This document shows, one piece after another, positions 26,201-35,160 of a stretch of 64,000 bases of DNA. The notes under the pieces are model-generated. The model had not been told where the DNA came from, searched no databases, and was given only the letters and a program-made list of their open reading frames with translations. How positions within the stretch are numbered: the first letter of the stretch is position 1; every line of letters starts with the position of its first letter. The translations under genes were made by a program, and so were the position numbers. Source of the DNA: Secundilactobacillus folii (lineage in GTDB: Bacteria > Bacillota > Bacilli > Lactobacillales > Lactobacillaceae); contig NZ_WNJO01000011.1 of the NCBI RefSeq assembly GCF_009720675.1, positions 1 through 64,000 on the forward strand, written 5' to 3'.

Positions 26201-28822
26201 TTATTCTTCAACACCCTTACCGTCATATTCATCGATCATGATTTGACGAAGTTCGCCGATCAGCGGTTCCTTAGGGTTTGCAGTCGTGCATTGGTCTTCA
26301 TAAGCTAACTCAGCTAATTCATCAACCTTTTCATCGAAGTGCTTCTTGTCGACACCGTTGGCCTTTAAGCTCAAGGTCACATCAACTGAGTGAGCTAATT
26401 CAATAATCTTTTGAACTAAGGCTTCTTTCAGTTCTTCATTGTTCTTGCCAGTTAAGCCAATATAGCGGGCAATTTCAGCGTAGTCTTCATCGGCACGGAA
26501 GTATTCGTACTTCGGCCAAGTCGTTAACTTACGAGGTTCCTTGAAGTTGTAACGGATAACGTGTGGCAACGTGATAGCAATGGCCAAACCATGGGGAAGA
26601 CCGAATTCACCACCCAGTTTGTGGGCAATGGAGTGATTAACACCTAGGAAGGCGTTGGCGAAGGCCATCCCCGCAATAGTCGCTGCGTTATGCATCTCTT
26701 CACGGGCTTGTAAATTACCGTTATAAGAAGCAGTCAGGTTTTCAAATACTAGCTTGATAGCTTGCAGTGACCATGGACGGGTGTAGTCCGAAGCCATGTT
26801 AGATACGAAGGATTCAATGGCGTGGGTCAGCACATCCAAACCGGCGTAGGAAATGGTCCGCTTTGGCAAGCTCTCGATGAACTGTGAGTCCACGATAGCA
26901 ACGTCTGGTGTTAAAGCGTAGTCAGCCAGTGGGTATTTAACGTGGGTCTTGGCATCGGTAATCACAGCAAATGGTGTGACCTCTGAACCAGTACCAGAAG
27001 TGGTTGGAATAGCGACGAATTGCGCTTTAGTCGGTTTTTCAAACTTGTAGGTTCGTTTCCGGATATCCAAGAACTTCTGTTTTGCACCGAAGAAACTTGC
27101 GTCTGGATGCTCGTAGAATAACCACATGCCCTTGGCAGCATCCATTGGTGACCCACCACCGAGCGCCACAATGGTATCCGGCTGGAAGTTGTTCATTTGA
27201 GCAGTTCCCTTTTCAACCGTGTCCGTTGTTGGGTCAGATTCAGTAACTGAGAATAGCTGGTATTCAATGCCGGCTGGTTGCCGCTTGAGTTCACCAAGCA
27301 CCTTATCAACGTAGCCTAATTCGATCATCGCTGGGTCAGCAACAATGAAGACCCGCTTGATACCAGGCATTGAACCGAGGTAACGGACTGATGTTTTTTC
27401 GAAGTATACTCGAGGTAATTTAATCCATTGCATATTATTCCGCCGCTTTGCGATAGTTTTGATGTTCAATAGGTCAAACGATGAAACGTTATGTGAGACC
27501 GAATTCTTGCCCCATGAACCAGTTCCAAGGGTCAGTGAAGGAATCATTTCGTTGTACAGGTTACCAATACCACCCAGTGCGGAAGGCGTGTTGACCAAGA
27601 CCCGGCTAGCTTTCATTTCGATTCCGTATTGGGTTGCTAGATCATCGTCTAAAGTGTGAATCGCTGCAGTGTGGCCGAGTCCGCCAAAATGCAGTAGGTC
27701 GTTAGCGATCCTGAAACCATCCTTGTGATCTTTTGACTTATAAACTGAGATCACTGGGCAAAGCTTTTCAGCTGATAACCAGTTGTCTGGACCGACAACG
27801 TTCAGTTCAGCAGCTAGGACCTTCGTATCTTCTGGTACGTCGATCCCTGCTAATTTAGCAATCTTAACGGCTGACATGCCGGCGATTGGGCCCTTAACAC
27901 CACCGCGCTTTGGGTCGTACATTGCATCGGCTAAGGCTTTTTGATCAGCCTTCTTAATGAAGAAGACCTTTCGTGCCAGCATTTCCTTCTTAACTTCAGC
28001 GTAGATCTCTGTATCGATGATCACACTATTTTCAGTGGCGCAAACCATCCCATTATCAAAGGTCTTTGACAGCACGATATCGTTAACTGCCCGCTTGATG
28101 TTCGCTGTTTTTTCGATGTAAGCTGGGCCGTTACCAGGACCAACACCTAACGCTGGTTTTCCGGTTGAGTAAGCGGCCTTAACCATGCCAGGGCCACCAG
28201 TTGCCAGTACTGAGGCAACGCGGGGGTGATTCATCAAAGCAGTCGTTGCTTCCAAGCTTGGTTCTTCGATCCATTGAATCACACCTTCAGGAGCACCGGC
28301 AGCAATTGCTGCGTCACGAACCACCCGGGCAGCTTCTTCAGATGACTTTTGAGCTTGGGGATGGAAAGCAAAGATGATTGGGTTTCGGGTCTTAACGGCA
28401 ATCAATGATTTGAATAAAGTTGTTGAAGTTGGGTTAGTAACGGGTGTCACACCAGCTAAGATTCCCAGAGGTTCAGCAACCGTGATCAGTTGACGTTCAT
28501 GATCATCATTGATGATCCCAACCGTCTTATCATTTTTAATTGAGTGCCAGATTTCTTCAGTGGCAAACATGTTTTTAATCGCCTTGTCTTCCCAAACACC
28601 ACGACCAGTTTCATCAAAGGCCATTTTAGCAAGTCGCATATGTTGGTCCAGTCCGGCCATTGCCATTTGGTGCACAATGTTATCGACTTTTTCTTGATCA
28701 AAATCGTCCATGGCACACAGCGCGTCATGTGCTTTTTCGACTAATGCATCGATTGTTTCCTGGACAGTGGCAGTCTTTTTAGGCTTTTCGTTGTTTTTAT
28801 TTGAATTCATTTCTTTTAACAT
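26201..28822 (-). CDS. adhE: Bifunctional acetaldehyde-CoA/alcohol dehydrogenase
   Basis: 873 residues from the ATG at 28822, behind CGGAGGTCA; an ATG nine codons upstream lacks a site. It reduces acetyl-CoA to acetaldehyde and then ethanol, regenerating NAD+ in heterolactic fermentation. The N-terminal aldehyde dehydrogenase half (about 30-440) has the nucleophile Cys in NGMVCATENSVI and GGPGMVKAAYSTGKP. The C-terminal iron-dependent ADH half has GGGSPMDAAKGMWL, FVAIPTTSGTGSEVTPFAV and the iron-ligand block NAFLGVNHSIAHKLGGEFGLPHGLANA-like. Upstream are a cre-like site and Rex-like half-sites (CTTCACAAG, TTGTGAAGTATTTTAC). Confidence 0.96.
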   Translation of the reverse strand: MLKEMNSNKNNEKPKKTATVQETIDALVEKAHDALCAMDDFDQEKVDNIVHQMAMAGLDQHMRLAKMAFDETGRGVWEDKAIKNMFATEEIWHSIKNDKTVGIINDDHERQLITVAEPLGILAGVTPVTNPTSTTLFKSLIAVKTRNPIIFAFHPQAQKSSEEAARVVRDAAIAAGAPEGVIQWIEEPSLEATTALMNHPRVASVLATGGPGMVKAAYSTGKPALGVGPGNGPAYIEKTANIKRAVNDIVLSKTFDNGMVCATENSVIIDTEIYAEVKKEMLARKVFFIKKADQKALADAMYDPKRGGVKGPIAGMSAVKIAKLAGIDVPEDTKVLAAELNVVGPDNWLSAEKLCPVISVYKSKDHKDGFRIANDLLHFGGLGHTAAIHTLDDDLATQYGIEMKASRVLVNTPSALGGIGNLYNEMIPSLTLGTGSWGKNSVSHNVSSFDLLNIKTIAKRRNNMQWIKLPRVYFEKTSVRYLGSMPGIKRVFIVADPAMIELGYVDKVLGELKRQPAGIEYQLFSVTESDPTTDTVEKGTAQMNNFQPDTIVALGGGSPMDAAKGMWLFYEHPDASFFGAKQKFLDIRKRTYKFEKPTKAQFVAIPTTSGTGSEVTPFAVITDAKTHVKYPLADYALTPDVAIVDSQFIESLPKRTISYAGLDVLTHAIESFVSNMASDYTRPWSLQAIKLVFENLTASYNGNLQAREEMHNAATIAGMAFANAFLGVNHSIAHKLGGEFGLPHGLAIAITLPHVIRYNFKEPRKLTTWPKYEYFRADEDYAEIARYIGLTGKNNEELKEALVQKIIELAHSVDVTLSLKANGVDKKHFDEKVDELAELAYEDQCTTANPKEPLIGELRQIMIDEYDGKGVEE

Positions 28823-28992
28823 TTGATGACCTCCGATATGAAAATTCATTTGTTATCTTCTTCACATGAACTATATTATCACAGAATTTTTAAATGTAAA
28901 TAGATAAGTTTAATTTCTTTTTCTTAAAAACGAAGTTGTCTGCTAGCCCTGATATATTGGTCTTCACAAGCCTTTTCATAATTAAATTAATA

Positions 28993-29008
28993 ATGAAAGC
29001 GCTTAATA
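28993..29008. promoter_or_regulatory. cre-like site upstream of adhE
   Basis: ATGAAAGCGCTTAATA, with core TGAAAGCGCTTAAT, matches the CcpA consensus with two mismatches. It is about 170 bases upstream of the adhE start in a gap (28823-29159) with no gene. Confidence 0.4.
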
Positions 29009-29115
29009 TTTATCCTTGTGAAGTATTTTACTATCGAATTGGGAATTGAAACTAAATCTGCAAATAATTTTCATTATGCTGTAAAGACTGCTAAATCAGG
29101 TATCTAAGGGCAAAG

Positions 29116-29149
29116 AAAAATGTTTCGCAAAATTTGCGAAACATTTTTT
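29116..29149 (-). terminator. Terminator of the DUF1836 gene
   Basis: A 16-bp perfect stem (AAAAATGTTTCGCAAA and complement) with almost no loop lies 10 bases downstream of the minus-strand stop codon. Confidence 0.75.
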
Positions 29150-29159
29150 AATTGATTGG

Positions 29160-29678
29160 TTATTTGATTTTTTTAATTGGCTTTTCAATCATCTTCAGCA
29201 ATTGCTCTGATTGAATCCGGTTAATGATGGTGTCAGCTGCGACCTGCATCAACTTATCGTTTAATGTTTTAGCAGGTACCTCTGACTTCCCCTTACCAAG
29301 GTTGCGCAGTGAGTCGTTGAGCACGTCGATGAAATTATCAAACGCCTGCTTTGGAAAATCACCAGCCGTCACCTGATCGATGCCGTGACGAATCGTTTCC
29401 GTCGAAAACAACGGCTTTAATAGCCCGATCAAGAGTAAATCAGCTAACTGCATCGTTTGGTACTTTTTCTTGATTGGCGCAATAATCACCTGATGTTTAA
29501 CGTAGTTATTGATCATCGCCGGCGTAATTGGTTCCACACCCAGTTGACCAATTGCGTCGTTCACAAACGCAACAACCTGGTCCATATAAAGATCGAACTT
29601 AGGTAGTTCATTCCAATGGGGTAATTGAATCTCACGCATTTGGGCTTCCCAGCGGTTATACTGATCGAATTCTGCCAT
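29160..29678 (-). CDS. DUF1836 family protein, probable MerR-like regulator
   Basis: 172 residues from the ATG at 29678, with AAGGAAG upstream. The central part ITPAMINNYVKHQVIIAPIKKKYQTMQLADLLLIGLLK has the helix-turn-helix form of DUF1836 proteins, which resemble MerR-type DNA-binding domains. The rest is helical and there is no membrane segment. It is the gene downstream of the P-type ATPase on the same strand with an 83-base gap, so co-transcription is possible. DNA targets unknown. Confidence 0.8.
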   Translation of the reverse strand: MAEFDQYNRWEAQMREIQLPHWNELPKFDLYMDQVVAFVNDAIGQLGVEPITPAMINNYVKHQVIIAPIKKKYQTMQLADLLLIGLLKPLFSTETIRHGIDQVTAGDFPKQAFDNFIDVLNDSLRNLGKGKSEVPAKTLNDKLMQVAADTIINRIQSEQLLKMIEKPIKKIK

Positions 29679-29761
29679 GGTGGCCACTTCCTTTTTGTTT
29701 TAACAACTATCTCATGGTTATTATAGCATCTTTATCTAGTCTTAGTAACTAGATAATGTAT

Positions 29762-32086
29762 TTACCGCCATTTTATTCTTGCAAATACCCGCTTACCTAA
29801 ACTCTCCTGAACGAGGTAGTAAAAAGGATAAACCGTAACCAGTAATGGTAGATAGAAGAGTGCCATTTGCCAGTTAAAAATGCTCGTCAGAGAAAAAAGT
29901 TTGCCAAAAAAGACGAAAATGAGCACAAAACAGCCACCCATCAGCAACACCAGCCCGAATTTGAACCGGTTTAGCGGCCGTGCCACCATTAATAATGCCA
30001 CCAGACAGACGGCGCCCGTCAGCAAGACTGACAAAGTAGATGTCTCGGCATAGCTCAACTTGAATTGAACGCCGCCGACAAGGTCAATCACTAGAATGTA
30101 CGTGACCACACAGATTGCAGCAGGCGCAGCAATCACCATGACCTGCTTCATAAACTGACCCGTAATGCGCTGGTAGTTCGGTTCCAGTGCAAGGAAAAAG
30201 GAGGGGATCCCCACCGTCAGGACTGAAATTGGTGTCAACTGAATCGGCTGGAACGGGTAGCCGCTGATCATGAAAATAAAAATTAAACTCAACGCCACCG
30301 AATACATCGTCTTAATGAGGTAAAGCGACGCCACCCGCTCAATGTTGTTGATCACCCGACGTCCCTCATTCAGCACGTTTAACATGGCATCGAAGTTTGA
30401 ATTGACCAGCACGAAGTCGGCAATACTCTTGGCTGCTTCACTGCCGCTGGCCATGGCGATCCCGCAGTCGGCCTGCCGAAGCGCCAAAATGTCATTGACC
30501 CCATCACCGGTCATCGCAACGGTATGCCCAGCTCGCTGCCAAGCCATCACCAACTGCTTCTTTTGGGAGGGGGTAACCCGACCGTAGACGTTATAGCGGG
30601 CTACCAGGTCATCATAGTCGATGTCTTCTCCCAAATTACTCATATCAACTAACTTATCCGCACCCTTGATGCCTGCTCTCCCTGCAATATTGGCAACGGT
30701 TGTTGGATTATCACCCGAAATCACCTTGAGGGCCACATCCTGATTTTGAAAATAAGTAAACGTCTCCAGGGCATTTTCACGAATTTCATCCTGAATCAAA
30801 ATTAAGCCAAGTAGTTTGATCTCGCCTAAATCATCCGCTGACATCCGTGCCGTTTGGGCAATGCACAACACCCGAAAACCATCTGTAGCGTAGCCTTGAA
30901 TCTGCTTTGACAAGTCAGCAGGAACCGGATGGAGTAGAAATTCTGGTGCTCCAATGACAAAGTTGCCATTATCGACTGTCACACCACTCCACTTTCTGGC
31001 TGATGAAAATGGCACGACTTTAGTCGCAGTCCACTCTGGATTTGGCAGGACTTTAGTTAACGCTCGCGCAGTTTCGTTGTCGTCACCAATCGCATTGATG
31101 GTGCCACCCACTACTGTATTTAACGTTTCCAATTGCTGGCCGGCCAGGGGGATGAGCCTGTTAAGTTGCAAATTACCACTGGTGATGGTCCCCGTTTTAT
31201 CCAAGCCGAGTACGTCCACTCGTGCCAAGCCTTCGATGGCTGGCAATTCACGTACTAAGACCCGTCGCCGTGCCAAATTCATGGCGGATACGGCCAACGA
31301 AACCGACGTTAACAACACTAGTCCTTCTGGAATCATGCCGATCATGGCGGCCGTCGTGCCTAAAATCGCTTGACTGATACTATTATCGTTGTACAGGCGG
31401 GAGATAAAGAGCGCTGCGCCCAGCGGTACAATGACGATCGTCAAAATTTTAATGATCCGGTTGATCGTCGTCAATAATTGACTATTGGCGCCCTCGCCGG
31501 ACTGAACTTCATCCGACAATGAGTTAACAAAGCTTTTAGCACCAACGTGGGTCGCTTGAATCATAGCCTGTCCACTAACAAGAAAACTGCCAGAAACTAA
31601 GTTGTCACCAACAGTCTTCGAAATTGGTGTCGCTTCACCAGTAATTTGAGATTCATCCACCTCGATTCCCGCGGTCTCAAGGACACGGGCATCAACGGGT
31701 AACTGATCACCACGACTGACAATCATGATATCGTCTTGAACGATTTGATCTTGGTGAACCGTCTGCTGGCCAGTCGACCGGATCACCTTATAAGTTGATT
31801 CCGAAAGCAGACTCATCTTATCAATTTGGCGTTTTGAGCGAATCTCTTGAAAGATGCCAATCGCAGTGTTAAAAATTGCAACGCCCAAAAACAGTTCATT
31901 TTTATAGCTACCAGTCAGCAGTACCAGTGCACCTAAAATAACGTTGATTAGGTTAAACCAAGTTAACAGGTTGTCGCGGAAAATTTGCTGCACGGAACGG
32001 GTCAGAGAAGGGGCTGGATCGTTACGTTGCCCAGCATCAATTCGCTGCTGCACTTCTTTTTCCGTTAGTCCACGCTGAGCTGCCAT
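29762..32086 (-). CDS. P-type cation-transporting ATPase
   Basis: 774 residues from the ATG at 32086 behind GGTGG. All catalytic landmarks are present: actuator loop ITGEATPISK near 150, PEGL in transmembrane helix 4 (GMIPEGLVLL), the phosphorylation site DKTGTITSG near 300, and the hinge MTGDGVNDILAL near 520. Hydrophobic pairs lie near residues 45-85 and 215-270, with about six helices at the C-terminus. No N-terminal heavy-metal domain or CPC motif is present, so it belongs to the P2/CtpE-like branch (calcium, magnesium or related ions) rather than P1B. Ion unknown. Confidence 0.9.
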   Translation of the reverse strand: MAAQRGLTEKEVQQRIDAGQRNDPAPSLTRSVQQIFRDNLLTWFNLINVILGALVLLTGSYKNELFLGVAIFNTAIGIFQEIRSKRQIDKMSLLSESTYKVIRSTGQQTVHQDQIVQDDIMIVSRGDQLPVDARVLETAGIEVDESQITGEATPISKTVGDNLVSGSFLVSGQAMIQATHVGAKSFVNSLSDEVQSGEGANSQLLTTINRIIKILTIVIVPLGAALFISRLYNDNSISQAILGTTAAMIGMIPEGLVLLTSVSLAVSAMNLARRRVLVRELPAIEGLARVDVLGLDKTGTITSGNLQLNRLIPLAGQQLETLNTVVGGTINAIGDDNETARALTKVLPNPEWTATKVVPFSSARKWSGVTVDNGNFVIGAPEFLLHPVPADLSKQIQGYATDGFRVLCIAQTARMSADDLGEIKLLGLILIQDEIRENALETFTYFQNQDVALKVISGDNPTTVANIAGRAGIKGADKLVDMSNLGEDIDYDDLVARYNVYGRVTPSQKKQLVMAWQRAGHTVAMTGDGVNDILALRQADCGIAMASGSEAAKSIADFVLVNSNFDAMLNVLNEGRRVINNIERVASLYLIKTMYSVALSLIFIFMISGYPFQPIQLTPISVLTVGIPSFFLALEPNYQRITGQFMKQVMVIAAPAAICVVTYILVIDLVGGVQFKLSYAETSTLSVLLTGAVCLVALLMVARPLNRFKFGLVLLMGGCFVLIFVFFGKLFSLTSIFNWQMALFYLPLLVTVYPFYYLVQESLGKRVFARIKWR

Positions 32087-32238
32087 ACCGCAAGCCACCT
32101 TCCAAAATTAATTACCTATATTGTACAAAAATTCCATTCACTCTGGGGCGACTTCTTGGCTTCTTTAAAGAAAAGTCAAAATATGTGGAAGCGCTTTTGT
32201 TATAATGGATAGGAATACGATGCGAAAGAGGAATAAAT

Positions 32239-33084
32239 ATGGTTGAAAATACAGTTAAGCTGGCTGATGGTAACGAACTGCCATTGGTTGGCTTCGGAAC
32301 TTACTTGATTGGCACACAGGAATTAATGGATAGTACAATTAAAACCGCTTTTGATGCTGGTTACCGCCTAATTGATACGGCTCAGTTGTACCGGAATGAA
32401 GACTTACTGGGGCAGTCACTGATCAACTTGCAAATCCCTAGAGACCAGGTCTTCATCACGTCAAAAGTCGCTGAAATTAGTCAGGGTTATGACCAGACTA
32501 TTGAGAGCATAGATGATTCGTTAAAACGGCTTCAAACCAACTATCTCGATTTATTGTTAGTGCACTGGCCAGTCCATAAGTATTTTTTTGAAACGTGGCG
32601 GGCACTTGAACAATTAAAGGCTGATGGTAAGGTAAAGTCGATCGGCGTTTCGAACTTTAGCATGGCGCACTTAGAACTTCTGCAGACTCAGGCTAAGGAA
32701 ATGCCGGTCGTCAACCAGGTTGAACTGCATCCGTTCTTGAACCAACGGCCATTAGTCAAGTTCGATAAAGAAAATAAGATCGTGACGCAGGCTTGGAGTC
32801 CACTGGGACGAGGAGTCGTCTTAGATAATGAGATGCTGGCAAAGATGGCCAGTCACCACCACGTTTCCGTTGCTCAGTTGATCTTGAAATGGGATCTGCA
32901 AAACGGTGTTGCTGTAATTCCAAAGTCTAAAACACCAGAACGGATTCAAGAAAACTATCAACTTGATTTTGAGCTGTCTGAAGACGAATGCGGGATGATC
33001 GACTTGCTAAACCGCAATCAACGCACTGGAGAAGATCCTGAACTGGTCTACGAACTCGGAAAGCAGTATAAAGTTCATCATTAA
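32239..33084 (+). CDS. Aldo/keto reductase
   Basis: 281 residues, a cytoplasmic NADPH-dependent carbonyl reductase of the AKR5/2,5-diketo-gluconate reductase type. The catalytic tetrad is complete: Asp46, Tyr51, Lys76 and His109 (LVHWPVH). The C-terminal cofactor block VIPKSKTPERIQENYQLDFELS near 224-245 is also intact. It is monocistronic. A GAAGCGCTTT motif about 40 bases upstream of the ATG resembles a weak cre. Physiological substrate unknown. Confidence 0.93.
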   Translation: MVENTVKLADGNELPLVGFGTYLIGTQELMDSTIKTAFDAGYRLIDTAQLYRNEDLLGQSLINLQIPRDQVFITSKVAEISQGYDQTIESIDDSLKRLQTNYLDLLLVHWPVHKYFFETWRALEQLKADGKVKSIGVSNFSMAHLELLQTQAKEMPVVNQVELHPFLNQRPLVKFDKENKIVTQAWSPLGRGVVLDNEMLAKMASHHHVSVAQLILKWDLQNGVAVIPKSKTPERIQENYQLDFELSEDECGMIDLLNRNQRTGEDPELVYELGKQYKVHH

Positions 33085-33202
33085 GAAATAAGGGTGTGAC
33101 ACACCTGGTCAGGTCTCAGAATTTTTAACAGCCAGGGCGTTAAGAAATCAGTTTCATGCTGACCATTCATGACTTTTGTGCCAACCCTATTTATACTAAT
33201 CA

Positions 33203-33660
33203 GAGGCTGTGACTTAAGTCTTAAATCATAGTCTTAAAAGGGCTTATCGAAGAGATCCAAATTTGATTTCTCGGTAAGTCTTTTTTGCTGGTCAAAATTG
33301 ACGGTTTTATCCCTCAATTTTGACCATCTTTGCCATGTTCAGAGCCATGATGACGATACCAGTCTCCTTGGTTACCTTGTCAAACCGCTTACCATAAAAC
33401 GTTTGAACCCTAAAGAAGCCTTCATTCTACCGAAGACTGGTTCCACATCTGTTTTCCGTCGGGCATATATTTGGGCAGTCTTTTTAGCGGTTAATCGTTC
33501 ATGTTGCTGAGCTTTAAAGTATTCCCAGCTGGGATTAACACTGATATGTCGGGAGCGTCCGATACTCTTTTTTCTGTCACTATATCAAAAAAGCAGGTAG
33601 TTAAAAATCCGAGGATTTTTACTACCTGCTTTTAAATTAAGAGACTTATGTCACAGCCTC
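33203..33660. mobile_element. IS1182-like element, internally deleted (458 bp)
   Basis: The termini are inverted repeats (GAGGCTGTGACTTAAGTCT at the left, its near complement ending at 33660). On the minus strand the interior encodes the end of an IS1182/IS5-type DDE transposase (about 33550-33310: ARRKTDVEPVFGRMKASLGFKRFM) with a frameshift before DKVTKETGIVIMALNMAKM. Most of the transposase is gone but both ends survive, as in a MITE-like derivative. The right end also holds a 13-bp hairpin. Confidence 0.7.
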
Positions 33661-33717
33661 AATGGCTACGGGTTTAATTCAAACCCGTCATTGGATGCAA
33701 TCAAATGTTCAATTTTA

Positions 33718-34146
33718 TTAGTCGATACTAATGTGGTGGCTATCCTTCTTGTCTTCAGTCAGCTTTGGTAATGTCAACTTCAAGATACCGCCATCATAGG
33801 TTGCTTTAACATTGTCCTGATCAACGCCAGGCAGATAGAAGCTGCGGGTGATATTGCTGGAGCTACGTTCCTGACGGAGCACACGGCCCTTTTCATCCTT
33901 ATCTTCACGGTCAATGTTGTGGACAGCGTTGATTCTTAACGTGTTATCGCGATAATCTAGGTGAATGCCGTCCTTCTTAAAGCCGGGTAATTCAGCTGAA
34001 ACTTCGTAGCTCTTGTCAGTTTCCTTAATGTCAGTCTTCATTGTGTCATTGTTGTTGAAGAAACGACGACCGAAATTACCGAAATCATTGAAGAAGTTCA
34101 TTGGATCCATTTCATCATAATCTCTGTTTGCTAAAAAGTTTGCCAT
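33718..34146 (-). CDS. hsp20: Small heat-shock protein Hsp20 (copy 1)
   Basis: 142 residues. An ATP-independent holdase chaperone with an alpha-crystallin domain (about 38-135): YEVSAELPGFKKDGIHLDYRDNTLRI ... RSFYLPGVDQDNVKATYDGGILKLTLPK, which includes the conserved GxLxLxLPK-type strand. AAAGGGG lies before the ATG. A perfect CIRCE element at 34260-34286 marks HrcA repression, and TGATCAATACTGACT nearby may be a degenerate CtsR site. Its neighbour at 34518 is nearly identical (tandem duplication). Confidence 0.96.
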   Translation of the reverse strand: MANFLANRDYDEMDPMNFFNDFGNFGRRFFNNNDTMKTDIKETDKSYEVSAELPGFKKDGIHLDYRDNTLRINAVHNIDREDKDEKGRVLRQERSSSNITRSFYLPGVDQDNVKATYDGGILKLTLPKLTEDKKDSHHISID

Positions 34147-34259
34147 AGTGTAAAACCCCTTTCAGAATTTTAAGCTAAAGTTGATGAACAAGTGGCTCTT
34201 ATCACCTCATCAACCTTACAGTTACTATATTAGTCAGTATTGATCAGGATTGCAACTAA

Positions 34260-34286
34260 TTAGCACTCTAATATAAAGAGTGCTAA
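34260..34286 (-). promoter_or_regulatory. CIRCE element (HrcA operator) for hsp20 copy 1
   Basis: A perfect inverted repeat TTAGCACTC-N9-GAGTGCTAA, the established HrcA-binding site. Confidence 0.95.
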
Positions 34287-34517
34287 TTACAAATCTTTAG
34301 AAACTTTGTCGATTGACTGCATCACCATAATTTTGCCTTTCGGCGCTTACAGTATACAAAGTATCGGCCATCTTGAGCAACTAATATGCGTCAAACTTGG
34401 GGAGTGAGAGATTCTTCTCTTTTCCGTCCTTAAATACTCCCGAGAAGGCCATTAAATACCAAAAACGAATCAATCGTGCTTGATTCGTTTTTGGGTGTCT
34501 CACAAGATTCTACCAGA

Positions 34518-34943
34518 TTATTCAATACTGATGTGATGACTGTCTGCCTTATCTGCAATAGCTTTCGGCAGTGTCAGTTTCAAAATACCGCCGTCGTAGG
34601 TCGCCTTAACGTTGTCCTTATCAACACCTGGCAAGTAGAAGCTGCGGGTGATATTACTTGAGCTGCGTTCTTGACGAAGAACGTGGCCCTTTTCATCCTT
34701 ATCTTCACGGTCTAGATTGTGGACGGCGTTGATTCGTAGCGTATCATCGCGATAATCAAGGTGAATGCCATCCTTCTTAAAACCGGGCAGTTCAGCCGAA
34801 ACTTCATAATCCTTATCAGTTTCCTTAATATCAGTCTTCATCGTATCAGTATTGAAGAACTGACGACCAAAGTTGCCAAAATCATTGAAGAAGTTCATTG
34901 GATTCAATTCATTGTAATCTCTGTTTGCTAAAAAGTTTGCCAT
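34518..34943 (-). CDS. hsp20: Small heat-shock protein Hsp20 (copy 2)
   Basis: 141 residues, differing from copy 1 mainly near residues 25-35 and at the last dozen positions (KAIADKADSHHISIE). Same alpha-crystallin domain and GGILKLTLPK strand. The upstream region carries an imperfect CIRCE (35057-35082) and TTTGACCAATACTGACT, which resembles the two-heptad CtsR operator, so dual stress control is likely. The promoter-proximal 5' sequences of the two copies are also alike, showing that the duplication included the regulatory region, with later divergence of the operators. Confidence 0.96.
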   Translation of the reverse strand: MANFLANRDYNELNPMNFFNDFGNFGRQFFNTDTMKTDIKETDKDYEVSAELPGFKKDGIHLDYRDDTLRINAVHNLDREDKDEKGHVLRQERSSSNITRSFYLPGVDKDNVKATYDGGILKLTLPKAIADKADSHHISIE

Positions 34944-35056
34944 AGTGTAAAACCCCTTTCAGAATTTCAAACTAAGGTTGGTGGACGAGTGATTCGTATT
35001 CCCTCATCAACCTTGCAAATATTATATTAGTCAGTATTGGTCAAAGATGCAAATAA

Positions 35057-35082
35057 TTAGCACTTGAATTTTAGAGTGCTAA
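35057..35082 (-). promoter_or_regulatory. Degenerate CIRCE element for hsp20 copy 2
   Basis: TTAGCACTT-N8-GAGTGCTAA: one mismatch and a spacer one base short of the canonical nine. Confidence 0.8.
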
Positions 35083-35160
35083 TTATTTCTATCCAACATT
35101 GTTGAATTTTATACTGTTGAAAAAGGCACCAAACCAATGGTGTCTTCATCATCTAACGCT

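Noticed and set aside
33085-33200. Short inverted AATAAGGGTG...CAACCCTATT segment beside the IS remnant
   Set aside because: The inverted arms match poorly and no coding or mobile-element content is visible. Possibly a terminator for the aldo/keto reductase, but not supportable as a separate element.
33298-33510. 70-codon plus-strand ORF
   Set aside because: It is antisense to the transposase remnant, which has recognisable DDE transposase residues on the minus strand.
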